Part shown: piece by piece, positions 22,001-33,600 of the stretch
Position numbering within the stretch: the first letter of the stretch is position 1
Layout of the letters: each line of letters begins with the position of its first letter
Notes under the pieces: model-generated
The model's input: only the letters and a program-made list of their open reading frames with translations
The model's database searches: none
What the model was told of the DNA's origin: nothing
Made by a program: the position numbers and the translations under genes
Source: Linnemannia hyalina
Lineage: Eukaryota; Mortierellomycota; Mortierellomycetes; Mortierellales; Mortierellaceae
Length of the DNA stretch: 64,000 bases
Assembly: GCA_019671135.1 (NCBI GenBank)
Contig: JAHRHY010000008.1
Location: forward strand, 1,550,001-1,614,000
Direction: 5' to 3'

Positions 22001-22646
22001 GCAGTTTGGGTGATGTGATCAAGGAGAGTGCACAAATCGCGTTATCTTGGGTCAAGGGACATGGGTACGATCTGGGTCTTACGACGGATCATGGACAGAA
22101 TGTGATGGAGAAATCGGATGTCCATATCCATATGCCCGGCGGTGGCACTCCTAAGGTACTTTTACTTTTGAACTGTCTGTCTTCAACCCCTTTATGCTGG
22201 TGTTTATGCATCACTCGGAGATTATTATTTAGGTGAAGGACGCGAGCATTAACTTTCTCGCGTTGCCTGTTTTGTGTATGTGAAAATAGGATGGACCGTC
22301 AGCTGGCATCGCAATGGTATGTGCCCTTGTCTCAATGTTCGCTCACCAGACCGTGCCTGCTACCACCGCAATGACGGGCGAGTTCACCTTAAGAGGCCTT
22401 GTCATGCCCGTGGGCGGGATCAAGGAAAAAGTCATTGCAGCCCATCGTGCTGGTGTCCGAAAGATTATTATGCCCTTGAGAAATCGGAAGGATGTGGTGG
22501 CGGATGTTCCTCCGAATGTCCGGGAAGAGATTGAGTTCTTTTATGCGTCCACGGTGTGGGAGGTGTTGAGGGAGGCGTTTGAAGGCCGGGTTGCTGCTCG
22601 GGCTGGGAGTGTTGCTGCAAGTGGGGTTTTGGACAGTCGGATATAG
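19019..22646 (+). CDS. LONP2: Peroxisomal-type Lon protease (ATP-dependent), 895 aa
   Basis: Seven exons: 19019-19508, 19764-20125, 20212-20685, 20822-21011, 21210-21301, 21433-22155 and 22290-22646 (896 codons with stop; all GT-AG). An AAA+ serine protease that degrades misfolded or oxidised matrix proteins. Residues 1 to about 270 form the Lon N-domain ([13 protein letters not shown]), interrupted by a Ser/Gly-rich insertion of about 75 residues. Walker A is GPPGVGKTS (about 439-447, split by an intron) and Walker B is LLDEID (about 504-509). The proteolytic dyad is Ser781 in DGPSAG and Lys824 in GGIKEK, spaced by 43 as in bacterial Lon. There is no N-terminal mitochondrial presequence, and the protein ends Ser-Arg-Ile, a PTS1-like tripeptide. 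Both features favour the peroxisomal paralogue over mitochondrial Pim1/LONP1. The start is one of two adjacent ATGs. Confidence 0.93.
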
Positions 22647-22944
22647 TCTTTTTGTGTTGTTGTTTTTTTTTGTACGGTTAGGATTCTTTGACCCCTTTTT
22701 TTGTTTCGCCGAAATATTAAATGGAGTGTTTTTTAGTGCGCATGTTTCTCCACACGACCATACACAATGGTGTTGCTTATTTTTTTTTGTTTGTTGCATG
22801 AAGAGCATGTGTTTATTCAAGGTATTTTACATTGTGCTTGTTAATGAGAGTGAAATGTTCATGAGGGTGTGATACAGTTACAGGTATGAAAAAGGAAGGA
22901 AAACCAAAAAGGAGAACAAAACAAAAAAAGGAAAGCAAAATAAT

Positions 22945-25900
22945 TTAGACGTTGCCGCTCTGGGCTGCAAGACCATAGAACAACCCATCCTTCTTTTCCA
23001 ACAGGTTCGTAGGGGAATCAAACTCTGCGACGCGTCCCTGGTCGAGAACTAGGATTTTGTCACTGTCCATGATCGTATTAATACGATGGGCGATCGTGAG
23101 GACGGTACAGTTCTGGAACTCTCTCCTCAAAGCGCGTTGGATGGCGTTGTCGGTCTCGACATCAATGGCGGCGGTGGCTTCGTCAAGGCAGAGAACACGG
23201 GTGCTCTTGGCCAGCATCGCGCGTGCAAGGGACATGAGTTGGCGTTGACCAAGGGACATGTTCTCGCCACCATTTTCGATCACGGTTGAGAGACCTTCGG
23301 AGAGGGTGGTGATGTAGGGCTTGAGGGAGGCGGATTCGAGGGCGGACCAGATCTCGGCGTCAGTGTGGGATGAGAAAGGGTCGAGGTTGAGACGGATTGT
23401 GTCGCCAAAGAGGAAGGGCTCTTGGGGGATGATGGTCAAACGGGAGCGGAGCTCGTGGAGACCGAGGGTGGAGATGTCGATCCCGTCAATAGTGATAGAG
23501 CCGGTAGCAGCTTCGATGATGCGGAAGAGGCCGAGGGTTACACTGGACTTGCCGGCGCCTGTGCGGCCGACGATTCCGACGCGCTCTCCGGGCTGAATCT
23601 TGACACTCACATCCTTGAGGACCAAGTCCAGACCTTCACGGTAGCGGACACTGTAGTCCTTGAGTTCGATCGCACCATTCTGAGGCCAAGCGGGGTCGGT
23701 TTTGGAATCAGGGATGACATCACGGGCCTCGGGTGTGAGGTTTGAGTACTCGCGGACACGTTCGACGGAGACGATGGACGTTTGGATCAAGCAGGAGGTG
23801 GAGAGGATGCGGGACATGATGAGGGTCAAGACGCCGATGTTGGAGAGCATGATTGCAAAGTTGCCGGCGCTGCCTTCGCGTTGGACGACTGCCATTAAGC
23901 ATACAAAGCCGAGTGTGAGGGTTGAGAGTTGGTCGATCATGATTTGGAGCCAGCGGTTGGTCATGTTTGTCAAGTAGCCTGTGGTTTGGGACCGGTCCAG
24001 GAGGGTTGTTGCTTGAATGGCGAGGCGTTCTGTATCGTTGAATGCGCGGATTGTTACGAGACCTGCGAGGGTTTCTCCAAAGTGGGCATACATGGGCGAG
24101 CGGGCTGCCGAGTCGAGACGTTTGAGTTCCCGGGAGGAGACGAGGAAGAACCCGCCGAGGATGTAGTAGCAGATTCCGAGAGGGACCATGATTGCGAAGA
24201 ACCAGCGGGTGGCGAGGATACAGAAGACAAAGATTGAGATAGCCATGGTGGAGATGAAGAGCATGTTGACGAATTGGAGAGGAAGCTCAATGTCGACGGC
24301 GTTGATGTCGTGCGAGAACCGGTTGACGATCTTTCCAGAGGATGTGATATCAAAGAAACTCATGGGTGCGCGGACAAGAGGGCGGAGCATGGCGGCGTGG
24401 AGGAAGTGGGAACCCCGCTGGGCCATGACAATCATCGACAATCCAATCGCTCCGGCGAGGGTGATACCGCCCGCAAGCACCCATGCAAAGTACGAGACGA
24501 CCCAGTAAGTATCCGAGTGCGACTCGGGTGCCAGACCTGCCGCGGCCATCTCGGTACTATTACCCCACCTCTCGAGCCAGAGTTGTGTCCCGACCAGGAC
24601 AGCGAGGTTAACAAGAGTGGAGAGGAGGAAGATTGTGCAGGATACGATACCGATGGAGGTAATGTAGTACTTGTAGACTTCCCATCCTACGCGGCCCTCG
24701 GTGGTGATCTCTTCGTCGACTTCGTTCTTTTCGTCGATCTCGAGGTGGTGGTCGTCGTCGCCCTGTTTGTTAGCTTTGGAGGATTTGGCGCGCTTAAATG
24801 TCGGGCGTTTGACGGGACCAGCTGGGCGATCGGTGGTGAAGGTAGGAAGGGACTCCTTCTCAGAAATGGAGGCGACAATAGATGCCTTATCCTCCTCCAA
24901 CTCGGACTCAGAAGCTTCCGAAACTGATGACGATGATGACGGAGCATTATCCTCCTTACTAGCGACCAGCTTGGACTCCTGGATCAGACGGTATAGATCA
25001 CCGTCAACGTTCTGGATAAGGTCCTCATACGCGCCATCCTGTGTGATCCGTCCTTGTTTGATAACAATGATCTGATCGACCTCCTTGAGGTGATTAACGC
25101 CGTTGGTGACCAGGATACGAGTCTTGTCGGCAAGGATGGTGGTGAGTGCGTGTTTGAAGATGTGATGATCGACGTGGGCGTCGACGGCTGAGAGCGGGTC
25201 GTCGAGGATGTACACGTCTGCGTTGGCGTAGACTGCACGGGCGATGGAGATGCGCTGCTTCTGACCACCCGACAAGTTGATACCCTATTGAGATTGAGTA
25301 TGCGGACGAAAATAATTATGTTAAGTTATGGTGACACGAAAAGAAAACATAAAATCATGACATGAGGGCAACATGGCAGAAGTAATTATTGTTACCTTTT
25401 CACCGATGACGGTCTTGTCACCACTGACGAGCATCTTGAAGTCGGGAACTAGGGCACAAGAACGGATAGTCTCGAGATAGCGCTCCTTGTCAAAGGGACG
25501 ACCAAACAGAATGTTCTCGCGAACAGTAGCATTGAGAATCCAGGCTGTCTGACTAACATAGGCGAGAGAACCGAAGGAGCGGACTTGACCAGAGTACTTG
25601 TACATTTCACCAAGGAGAGCGCCGACAAGCGACGACTTTCCCTCGCCGACACGGCCAACGATAGCTGTCAAGGCGCCACGACGGATCTGGAGGTTGATAT
25701 CGTGCATGACAGGGCCCATGCTATCGCGGGTGGCAGGTAGGGTTTCTGAGGCGGTGTGGGCGGCTTTCTCATCAGTCACGGTGGGATCAGATTTCTCGTC
25801 CAAAGTGGTGGAGGACTCGAGTTCAGCGGTGGCGGGGGCAACAGGTGCCTTCTTGTTCTTCTTGTTCTTCTTGGCCTCCTCTTTGGCCTTCTTCTCATCC

Positions 25901-28307
25901 TCCTTGGCCTTCTTTTCGATCGCGGCATCGATAGCTTCGGGAGTGTACCATCCAAAGGTTCCGTTGGTGACCTCAAAGGCGATCTCCGAGGCAGTGGCAT
26001 CTGGGTTCTTGATAACATTGGTCTCATCAATCTCTTCCGAGTTCAGGAACCCGCTCAGACGACCGTATGCGACTTGGCCGGTGACGATCGCAGACATTGA
26101 GCTGCTCAACAGACCCACTGGGTCCTCCAACATGCCGATCAGAGTAATGGTCGTAAAAATGCGACGGATATCCAGGGGTGCATCTGCGGGAGCGACGGAA
26201 GAATAAACGGCGAGGGTGACGAAAATCACAAACGGGTGGATCATGTTGATGACTGTAACGACAGCAGTGATCCAGGAGAAGAACCGGCGGAGGTACATCA
26301 ATTGCTCATTTCTGGCGGTCGTAATCTTCTTGACAAAGTACTCCTCCCATCCGTACAACTTGATCGATTTGATGGCTCCCACGAGTTCTGTGATTAGTTT
26401 CATCCGATGGTCCGAGGCCTTCATGGAGGCCTTTTGGTTCTTGCCAACCGCGGGGGAGCAGATTCCGACGATAATGATCATGACGACGACGACGCCGAGG
26501 GAGGCGAAAATGGTGTAGCGGACTTCTTTGTAGAGCATTGCGATGGTAATGATGACTTCGACGAGGGCTGACCAGAGGAGGTGAATAATGTCAAAGAAGG
26601 CCACGACCTTGTCAACATCGGTGGACATGTGGTTGACGATCGAGCCCATACCCTCCTGTTTGTTGGTGGAGCTGAGGCGGAGGGACTTGCGGTAGACGAG
26701 GGTGACAAAGACGCTGCGAGCCTTGAGTCCTGCGTTGTAGTTGATGAACTGGAACTGTCCGTCAAAGAGAGAGGAGAGGATCGAGGCGGCGACGACGGCA
26801 ATCACGTACCCAAACCCAATCCATGGCGCGAGTGGTTCAATCCCCCTCGCCTTGGAAGCAGGCGAATAACTAGAAACAAAGGCCACCAACTCGGAGAACA
26901 AGATCGGGCGGATGTAATAACAAACGATATAGAAAACCCTAGGAATCGCGGCTGTCATAAAGGTGTATCCGACAGTGTGGAAAATCGTCCCGGAAAGGTT
27001 AATTTTTGGCGTGATTCGTGTCGCCACCTTCGTGGTGTCGCCAGCCTCCTGGGACTTCTTGACAGCTGCTGCGTCCTGGGCCTTGTTATCGAGGGCGATG
27101 GCTTCGTCGGCGTGGAGTTTGGCCGTGGTGGTGAGGTAAAGAGGGTAACTGAGGAGTTTTGGGTTGAGGTTGTAGAGATCGTCCATCTTCAAGGTCCGCG
27201 ACTTTCCGAGGCGGAGGAGAGGGAACAACCAGAAGAACGTTAACCTCTTAAAATAATTCGAATGCGGTTCCGGGGAAGGATTGGATTGTTCCGGGACTGG
27301 GACTCCACCGGATCGCACCAACGACTTGTAATTGGGCTTCGGGATGTTCTCAAGGATGAAAGCGAAGAGGGCGAGGATTGAAAAGACGAGTTTGAGGGTA
27401 GGGAGTGTGGCAGAGAGACCGTCGGGGGTGGTTTGGATCCAGGAGCGGGTAGGGAAGATGGAGAGGAGGGTTGTGAGAAGCCAGAAGAGGAGGAGGGAGG
27501 AGGAGGGGTTTGGCATGTTGTAGTGTTCAAACCAGTGCAGCAACAACGCTCCCGCCTATTAGTTGTAGGAGATGTGGATAGACGTGACGAGGTCGAGGGG
27601 TTAGTTGATGGGTTGTGGGGGAGCATGCAAATTCAGGGGTGATGGCCTCGGCGTAGTAACAAGGTGTGGATCGATTCCGCATTTGGTGTTTTTTTTGTTG
27701 CAGGTAACAGCCAGCTCTTCAAAAGGAAAAAATAATAATGTTGCTCCCATGCAACAGAAAAACAAAGAGAAGAACCATAAGAGCATCTCGGAGAAAGTGG
27801 AGTGGACGGAATTGAAGAGAAGGAACGATAGAGGGGAATGGTGAGAAAAAAAAAGAATGAGGTGAAGAACGAAAACCTTACCAGTCCAGCCAAGTAGACG
27901 GCGGAACTCAAAATGCTGGAACCGCCATAGAGGTCATTGTCGGAGATAACCTTAATGAGGATTCCCAGCTGGACAGCGAACGCAGCAAGGGTGGTCAGCA
28001 TCTTGACAACAAAGACAGGGGTTACTTTGACACCCTCAAGACGACCCTTGCCGACGACTGTTAAAAGGCGAGGGGATATGAAGATCATCAAGAACACGCT
28101 TGGGATGAGTGTCACCACACTATCGGAGATGGGAGGAAAGGACGATGGTGGTGAGTAAGCGCTTGTTCATTCATTTCCGGTCCAAGGGTCCACCGAAATG
28201 TCCGAGCAGAAAAAAAAAAGATACCTGTTCTGGAAACACAGGGTGAAATCCATGGGGCGACTGGTGCTGAAAACAGCCCAACCCTCTGCATCACAGTAAG
28301 ACGGCAT
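22945..28307 (-). CDS. ABCC/MRP-type transporter, copy 1, 1606 aa
   Basis: Four exons (minus strand): 28307-28225, 28119-27882, 27555-25396 and 25284-22945 (1607 codons with stop; all GT-AG). A full-length multidrug-resistance-associated exporter with an N-terminal TMD0 (from MDFTLCFQN), then TMD1-NBD1-TMD2-NBD2. NBD1 has Walker A GRVGEGKSS (about residue 760), signature LSGGQKQR (about 831) split off by the last intron, and Walker B ILDDPLSAVD with Asp in place of the catalytic Glu, as usual in ABCC. NBD2 has GRTGAGKSS (about 1400), MSLGQRQ (about 1502), a consensus LDEATAAID and the TIAHR His. Likely substrates are glutathione or other conjugates and metals at the vacuole or plasma membrane (family knowledge). 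A Lys/Glu-rich insert precedes NBD1. It is tandem with a close paralogue upstream. It converges with Lon, 298 bp between stops. Confidence 0.93.
25048..26049. repeat. Near-identical block shared with 32695-33696 (paralogue copy 1 side)
   Basis: By eye the two blocks align without gaps at a constant offset of 7647 and differ at only four sites that I found (25782, 25792, 25997 and 26017, or within a base of these). The block covers the end of exon 3, the whole 111-nt last intron (identical) and the start of exon 4. Flanking parts of the two genes are clearly more diverged. Confidence 0.85.
26588..26808. repeat. Second identical block shared with 34235-34455
   Basis: 221 bp in the TMD1-coding part of exon 3, identical by eye to the other copy at the same 7647 offset. 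It is separated from the first block by about 540 bp of diverged sequence. Confidence 0.85.
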
Positions 28308-28505
28308 CGATCTGTGAGTGTACGATTGCCGATTAAAAGGGATTGAAGAAAAGGAGGGAGATATATGACGGGTGAGGAAAGCAAGGATGGGGAATGATTA
28401 CGACAAGGGAAACTATGCAAGTAGTGTACAACTGAAAAGAAGAGAAAGAGAAATGAACGATGATGAGAAGGCAATGAAGAAAGGAAAATCAAGGGAGAAG
28501 TGACC

Positions 28506-28667
28506 TTTATATAAGCGGCGTGAATCAAGAAAGGAAAAGACTGGCGAAAGATGAAGAGAAGCGTGTGGACTCGACTACAGAGGGATTGGCAGTTTGGTTC
28601 TGCCACTGCCTCCCTTTCAATCTTCTCAGACGTGCACTTTGCAACACAGTGCAATCGAACCCAAATT
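28506..28667 (-). promoter_or_regulatory. Copy-1 ABCC promoter: TATA element plus conserved upstream motif
   Basis: On the minus strand TATAAA lies about 200 nt before the ATG (+ 28506-28511). A motif reading GTGCAATCGAACCCAAATT on + (28649-28667) lies about 340 nt before it. The same two elements occur upstream of copy 2 with one mismatch in the 19-bp motif, which supports function or common ancestry of the promoter. Confidence 0.5.
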
Positions 28668-29129
28668 TGGGCGACAATATAGTTCCTGGGGATGCATGAA
28701 GCCAATCATAACTGTGCAATCTGACGTTTCTCTTTGTTTGTCTTTTTTGCCAAGAAAGCCAAAGCAGAGAGAAGAAAAATGAGAGCCGCGCAGAAACAAT
28801 AGTCCAACATACATACAGAAACAAACCAAACACGTTGGAGACACTGTAGCGAGTGGAGGCGTGGGCGCGGGTAATGGACCAGACTCCAATTGCTCCCAAT
28901 ACGATCGATTCTCTCTCTCTGGCTTCGAAAACAGGGGTTGGGTTTGCCCAATTTTTTTTCTTCTTTTCTGTGTTATCTTCATACTTGTATATGCTTCCTT
29001 TTTGAGGTTCAGAGAAACGATGTCGATGGTATTTTTACTTGGCCAGAACTCTATTCTATCGACTGCCAAGGATCGGTGTGACTTTGCCACGCCTTTTTTT
29101 ACAAAACCACTTCTCGCTATTTACCTTAT

Positions 29130-29408
29130 CTTTACCCTCCCGAAAGACTTCTTCAAAGCCAATCAACTCCTGCTGAGAAACTCATCGACGTGTTCGACTA
29201 TCACTTCGTGGAGGGAATGGATTACGATTCTCATCCACTTCTGGACGTTCAACAAAGGGACTTCAACTCTACGACGATATCAGCGATGGCGACCTGCAAA
29301 CCACTGCCGATATTCGGAGACAAGGTCCTTCCGGTTTCTTTTTCTCACGGCGGACTCAGGTTGTTAGAACTGTTGGAAGACACACAGAGAGATAGATCGA
29401 TAGAATGA
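29130..29408 (+). other. Short protein-like open frame without a start codon
   Basis: An open frame encodes FDYHFVEGMDYDSHPLLDVQ followed by about 50 further residues, with balanced composition and no low complexity. No ATG precedes the protein-like part and no splice partner was found. It could be a gene fragment or chance. Confidence 0.2.
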
Positions 29409-30639
29409 ATGAATGAGGGATGATGGGGTAAAGGAAGAGTTCTTGGCTTTTCATATGCTTCTCAGCGTCATTCTTTTGACTCCGTAGTTCTCCTTCTCTT
29501 CCATACCTTAAACGTCCTTGATGGGAATTATCGGACTCACGCGTCGTCGTCTGTGGTCCTACGGGATGGGGGTTTTTTCACATAGAAAAAATAAGGTGTG
29601 ACAACGCGCAGTAGAGCGCCTTCGCATTCTTTCTTCAAGAGAAAAAGTACTTTCCATCACTTCGAACCGGAGTGTAGTAGAACAATTAAGCTTTTTTTTT
29701 CACAGACTCCAGAAAAGGAGAAAAAGCGGGCCTGTGCAGTAGACGGCTGAAGGGAAATAAAGTCGACAAGCATGGAAATGGTTCGGATGTCCAATTTCCG
29801 AACAGTCTGACAGCTCAAGGCCAAAGGGAGAAAAGAGGAACGCACATAAATGGGAAGGCCGCTGCTTGGCGGTCAGCTGTTGTTACACTAGAATTTTATT
29901 TTTCCTTATTTTCTCGTAGTGTTTGTGTTTTTCGCTACTGCTTGTTCATGGTAGTGTCTAGTCGAAGTGCCGTCCTGGTTTACACTCTCCCTAGATCCAA
30001 CATGCCTCTCGATTCTCCAAGTGCGTGTCGGCTTTTTCTTTTGCTTATGAACGCGTGGCGCTTTTCGCCCCCTTGACCTCGTGGATGCAATACAAGGATA
30101 ATCCAACGCATTGTTCACTTCATATACCTCACACCACAAACCGACACAACCTCTGTCCTTTTTTCTCAGCTCAATCTTCGATACTCGAAAACGACACACA
30201 CGCACAAACATAGTGCCTCAAATCAGTCATGAATGACAGTGAGAGAGGATTGACAAAATGCACAGGCCACGATCAAATTGATTGTTGATCAGCAAGCGAA
30301 ACAGAGATAGTTGGTACCTGAATTGGTCATGGGCGAAAATGCAGTGTGTGACGTTAAAGATCTTGGTGTCCCGTAAACGACACTATCTTTCATTTGCATG
30401 TCGCGCGCACCTTTCGTAAATAGATATGCATAGTTTATTGTAGTTGTATAGTACTTACAGCTGGGCGACCTTGTTACTTGGATGATATTTATTTTACTAT
30501 GTTACAAAGACAATGTGATGCCCGAGGTAAATTATGAATGTGTATTACGTTTTTGTATTCACTCTATGTGTATGTGAGTTGTGCGCCAAGGGCGGAAGAA
30601 GGAGGTGTTAGATATTAATAAGGAAAAGGAAGAGAGTAA

Positions 30640-33600
30640 TTAGGCGTTTCCACTCTGAGAAGCAAGGCTGTAGAACAACCCGTCCTTCTTCTGCAGGAGA
30701 ACAGAGGGGGAATCAAACTCTGCGACGCGTCCCTGCTCAAGGACTAAGATCTTGTCACTGTCCATGATGGTGTTGATGCGATGGGCAATTGTGAGGACGG
30801 TACAGTTCTGGAACTCGCGACGTAAGGCGCGCTGGATGGCGTTGTCGGTCTCAACATCGATCGCGGCAGTAGCCTCGTCCAGGCAAAGAATACGAGTGCT
30901 CTTGGCCAGCATCGCACGAGCAAGGGACATGAGTTGGCGTTGACCCAGGGACATATTCTCGCCGCCGTTCTCGATCACGGTTGAAAGACCTTCGGAGAGG
31001 GTGGTGATGTAGGACTTGAGGGAGGCGGACTCGAGGGCAGCCCAGATCTCGGCGTCGGTGTACTTGCCAAAGGGGTCGAGGTTCAGACGGATAGTGTCGC
31101 CGAACAAGAATGGCTCCTGAGGGATGATGGTCAAGCGCGATCGGAGCTCGTGTAGTCCCAGGGTCGAGATGTCGATGCCGTCAATGATGATTGAACCCTG
31201 GGCGGCCTCAATGATACGGAACAGAGCCAAAGTGACACTCGATTTGCCGGCACCGGTGCGACCAACAATACCGATGCGCTCACCAGGCTGGATGGTGACG
31301 TTTACATCCTTGAGGACCAAGTCCAGACCCTCACGGTAGCGAACACTGTAATCCTTGAGTTCGATCGCACCGGACTGGGGCCATGCCGGATCAGTCTTAG
31401 AGTCAGGGATGACATCGCGTGCCTCAGGTGTTAGGTTGGCATACTCACGAATACGCTCGACCGCGACAATAGCAGTCTGGATCTGGCAGGCGGTGGAGAA
31501 GAGGCGAGACATCATATCGGTCAAGACGCCAATCTGGGACAGGATGATACCAAAGTACCCCTCGCCGCTATTGCCACGCTGGACGACAGCCATGACGCAG
31601 ACGAATCCCAGGATGATGGTGCTCAGTTGGTCAATCATGATCTGGAGCCAGCGGTTGGTCATGTTGGTCAGGTAGGCGGTTGTCTGGGATCGATCCAAAA
31701 GAGTGGTGGCCTCGATGGCCAGGCGATCAGCATCGCTGAAGGCACGGATGGTGACCAGACCGGCAAGTGTCTCACCGAAATGAGCATACATGGGCGAGCG
31801 AGCCGCCAGATCCAAACGCTTGAGCTCACGAGATGAGACGAGGAAGAAACCACCAAGCCAGTAATAGGCAACAGCCACGGGTAGCATAATAAGGAGGACC
31901 CAACGAGTGGCGATGATGGCAAAAACAAAGATACTGAGCGCCATGGTAGCGAGGAATAACAAGTTGGTGAACTGGAGTGGGAGTTCCAAATCGACGGAGT
32001 TGATATCGTGCGAGAAGCGATTGACGATCTTGCCGGACGACGTGATATCAAAGAAGCTCATAGGCGCACGGATCAATGGGCGGAGCATGGCGGCATGTAG
32101 ATGACGAGAACCGCGGAGAGCCATGAAAACCATCGAGAGACCAATGGCACAACCGAGAGTTAGTGCGCCGGCGACGACCCACCCGAAGTAGGACATGATC
32201 CAGTACAGAGTTGAGTGATTGTTGCCAAAGTCCTTCGAGTTGCTGTCACCCCATCGTTCCAACCAGAGCTGGGTACCGATCAGGACTGAAAGGTCGATAA
32301 GGACGGCACAGACGAAGATGAAAACGCTGCCTAGTCCGATGCTGGTCATGTAGTACTTATAGACTTCCCATCCTACGCGGCCCTCGGCGATGATCTCTTC
32401 GTCGACTTCGTTCTTCTCATTGATCTCGACCTGATCTTCCTCCTCGACCTTAGACGATTTGGCGCGCTTGTAGATAGGGCGATCGGCTGACGGAGGTAAC
32501 GCCTCCTTCTCAGAGACGGCGGGAACAACTGAAGCATTATCCTCATCCGCGTTGACCTCCGACCCAGACTCAGCCTCAGATCTCAATGAGTCAGAGCTAT
32601 CCTTGCTGGCAACCAGCTTGGACTCTTGGATCAACCGGTATAGATCACCGTCAACGTTCTGAATAAGGTCCTCATACACGCCGTCCTGTGTGATCCGTCC
32701 TTGTTTGATAACAATGATCTGATCGACCTCCTTGAGGTGATTAACGCCGTTGGTGACCAGGATACGAGTCTTGTCGGCAAGGATGGTGGTGAGTGCGTGT
32801 TTGAAGATGTGATGATCGACGTGGGCGTCGACGGCTGAGAGCGGGTCGTCGAGGATGTACACGTCTGCGTTGGCGTAGACTGCACGGGCGATGGAGATGC
32901 GCTGCTTCTGACCACCCGACAAGTTGATACCCTATTGAGATTGAGTATGCGGACGAAAATAATTATGTTAAGTTATGGTGACACGAAAAGAAAACATAAA
33001 ATCATGACATGAGGGCAACATGGCAGAAGTAATTATTGTTACCTTTTCACCGATGACGGTCTTGTCACCACTGACGAGCATCTTGAAGTCGGGAACTAGG
33101 GCACAAGAACGGATAGTCTCGAGATAGCGCTCCTTGTCAAAGGGACGACCAAACAGAATGTTCTCGCGAACAGTAGCATTGAGAATCCAGGCTGTCTGAC
33201 TAACATAGGCGAGAGAACCGAAGGAGCGGACTTGACCAGAGTACTTGTACATTTCACCAAGGAGAGCGCCGACAAGCGACGACTTTCCCTCGCCGACACG
33301 GCCAACGATAGCTGTCAAGGCGCCACGACGGATCTGGAGGTTGATATCGTGCATGACAGGGCCCATGCTATCGCGGGTGGCAGGTAGGGTTTCTGAGGCG
33401 GTGTGGGCGGCTTTCTCATCAGTCACGGCGGGATCAGGTTTCTCGTCCAAAGTGGTGGAGGACTCGAGTTCAGCGGTGGCGGGGGCAACAGGTGCCTTCT
33501 TGTTCTTCTTGTTCTTCTTGGCCTCCTCTTTGGCCTTCTTCTCATCCTCCTTGGCCTTCTTTTCGATCGCGGCATCGATAGCTTCGGGAGTGTACCATCC

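Larger units (their letters stand above)
28308..30639. other. Intergenic between the two ABCC genes
   Basis: 2.3 kb upstream of copy 1 and downstream of copy 2. It holds the copy-1 promoter elements (listed) and one short protein-like frame near 29.2-29.4 kb. No other gene is supported. Confidence 0.55.

Noticed and set aside
24274..27243. Long + strand open frames (217 and 220 codons) antisense to ABCC copy 1, with counterparts over copy 2 (up to 271 codons)
   Set aside because: They mirror conserved sense exons in both paralogues, so openness follows from sense codon use. No starts, splice logic or domains of their own.
28640..28730. GGTTCGATTGC on the minus strand resembles a tRNA B-box
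   Set aside because: The T-stem arms do not pair and no A-box or acceptor stem is at the right distance. The motif is instead shared with the other ABCC promoter.
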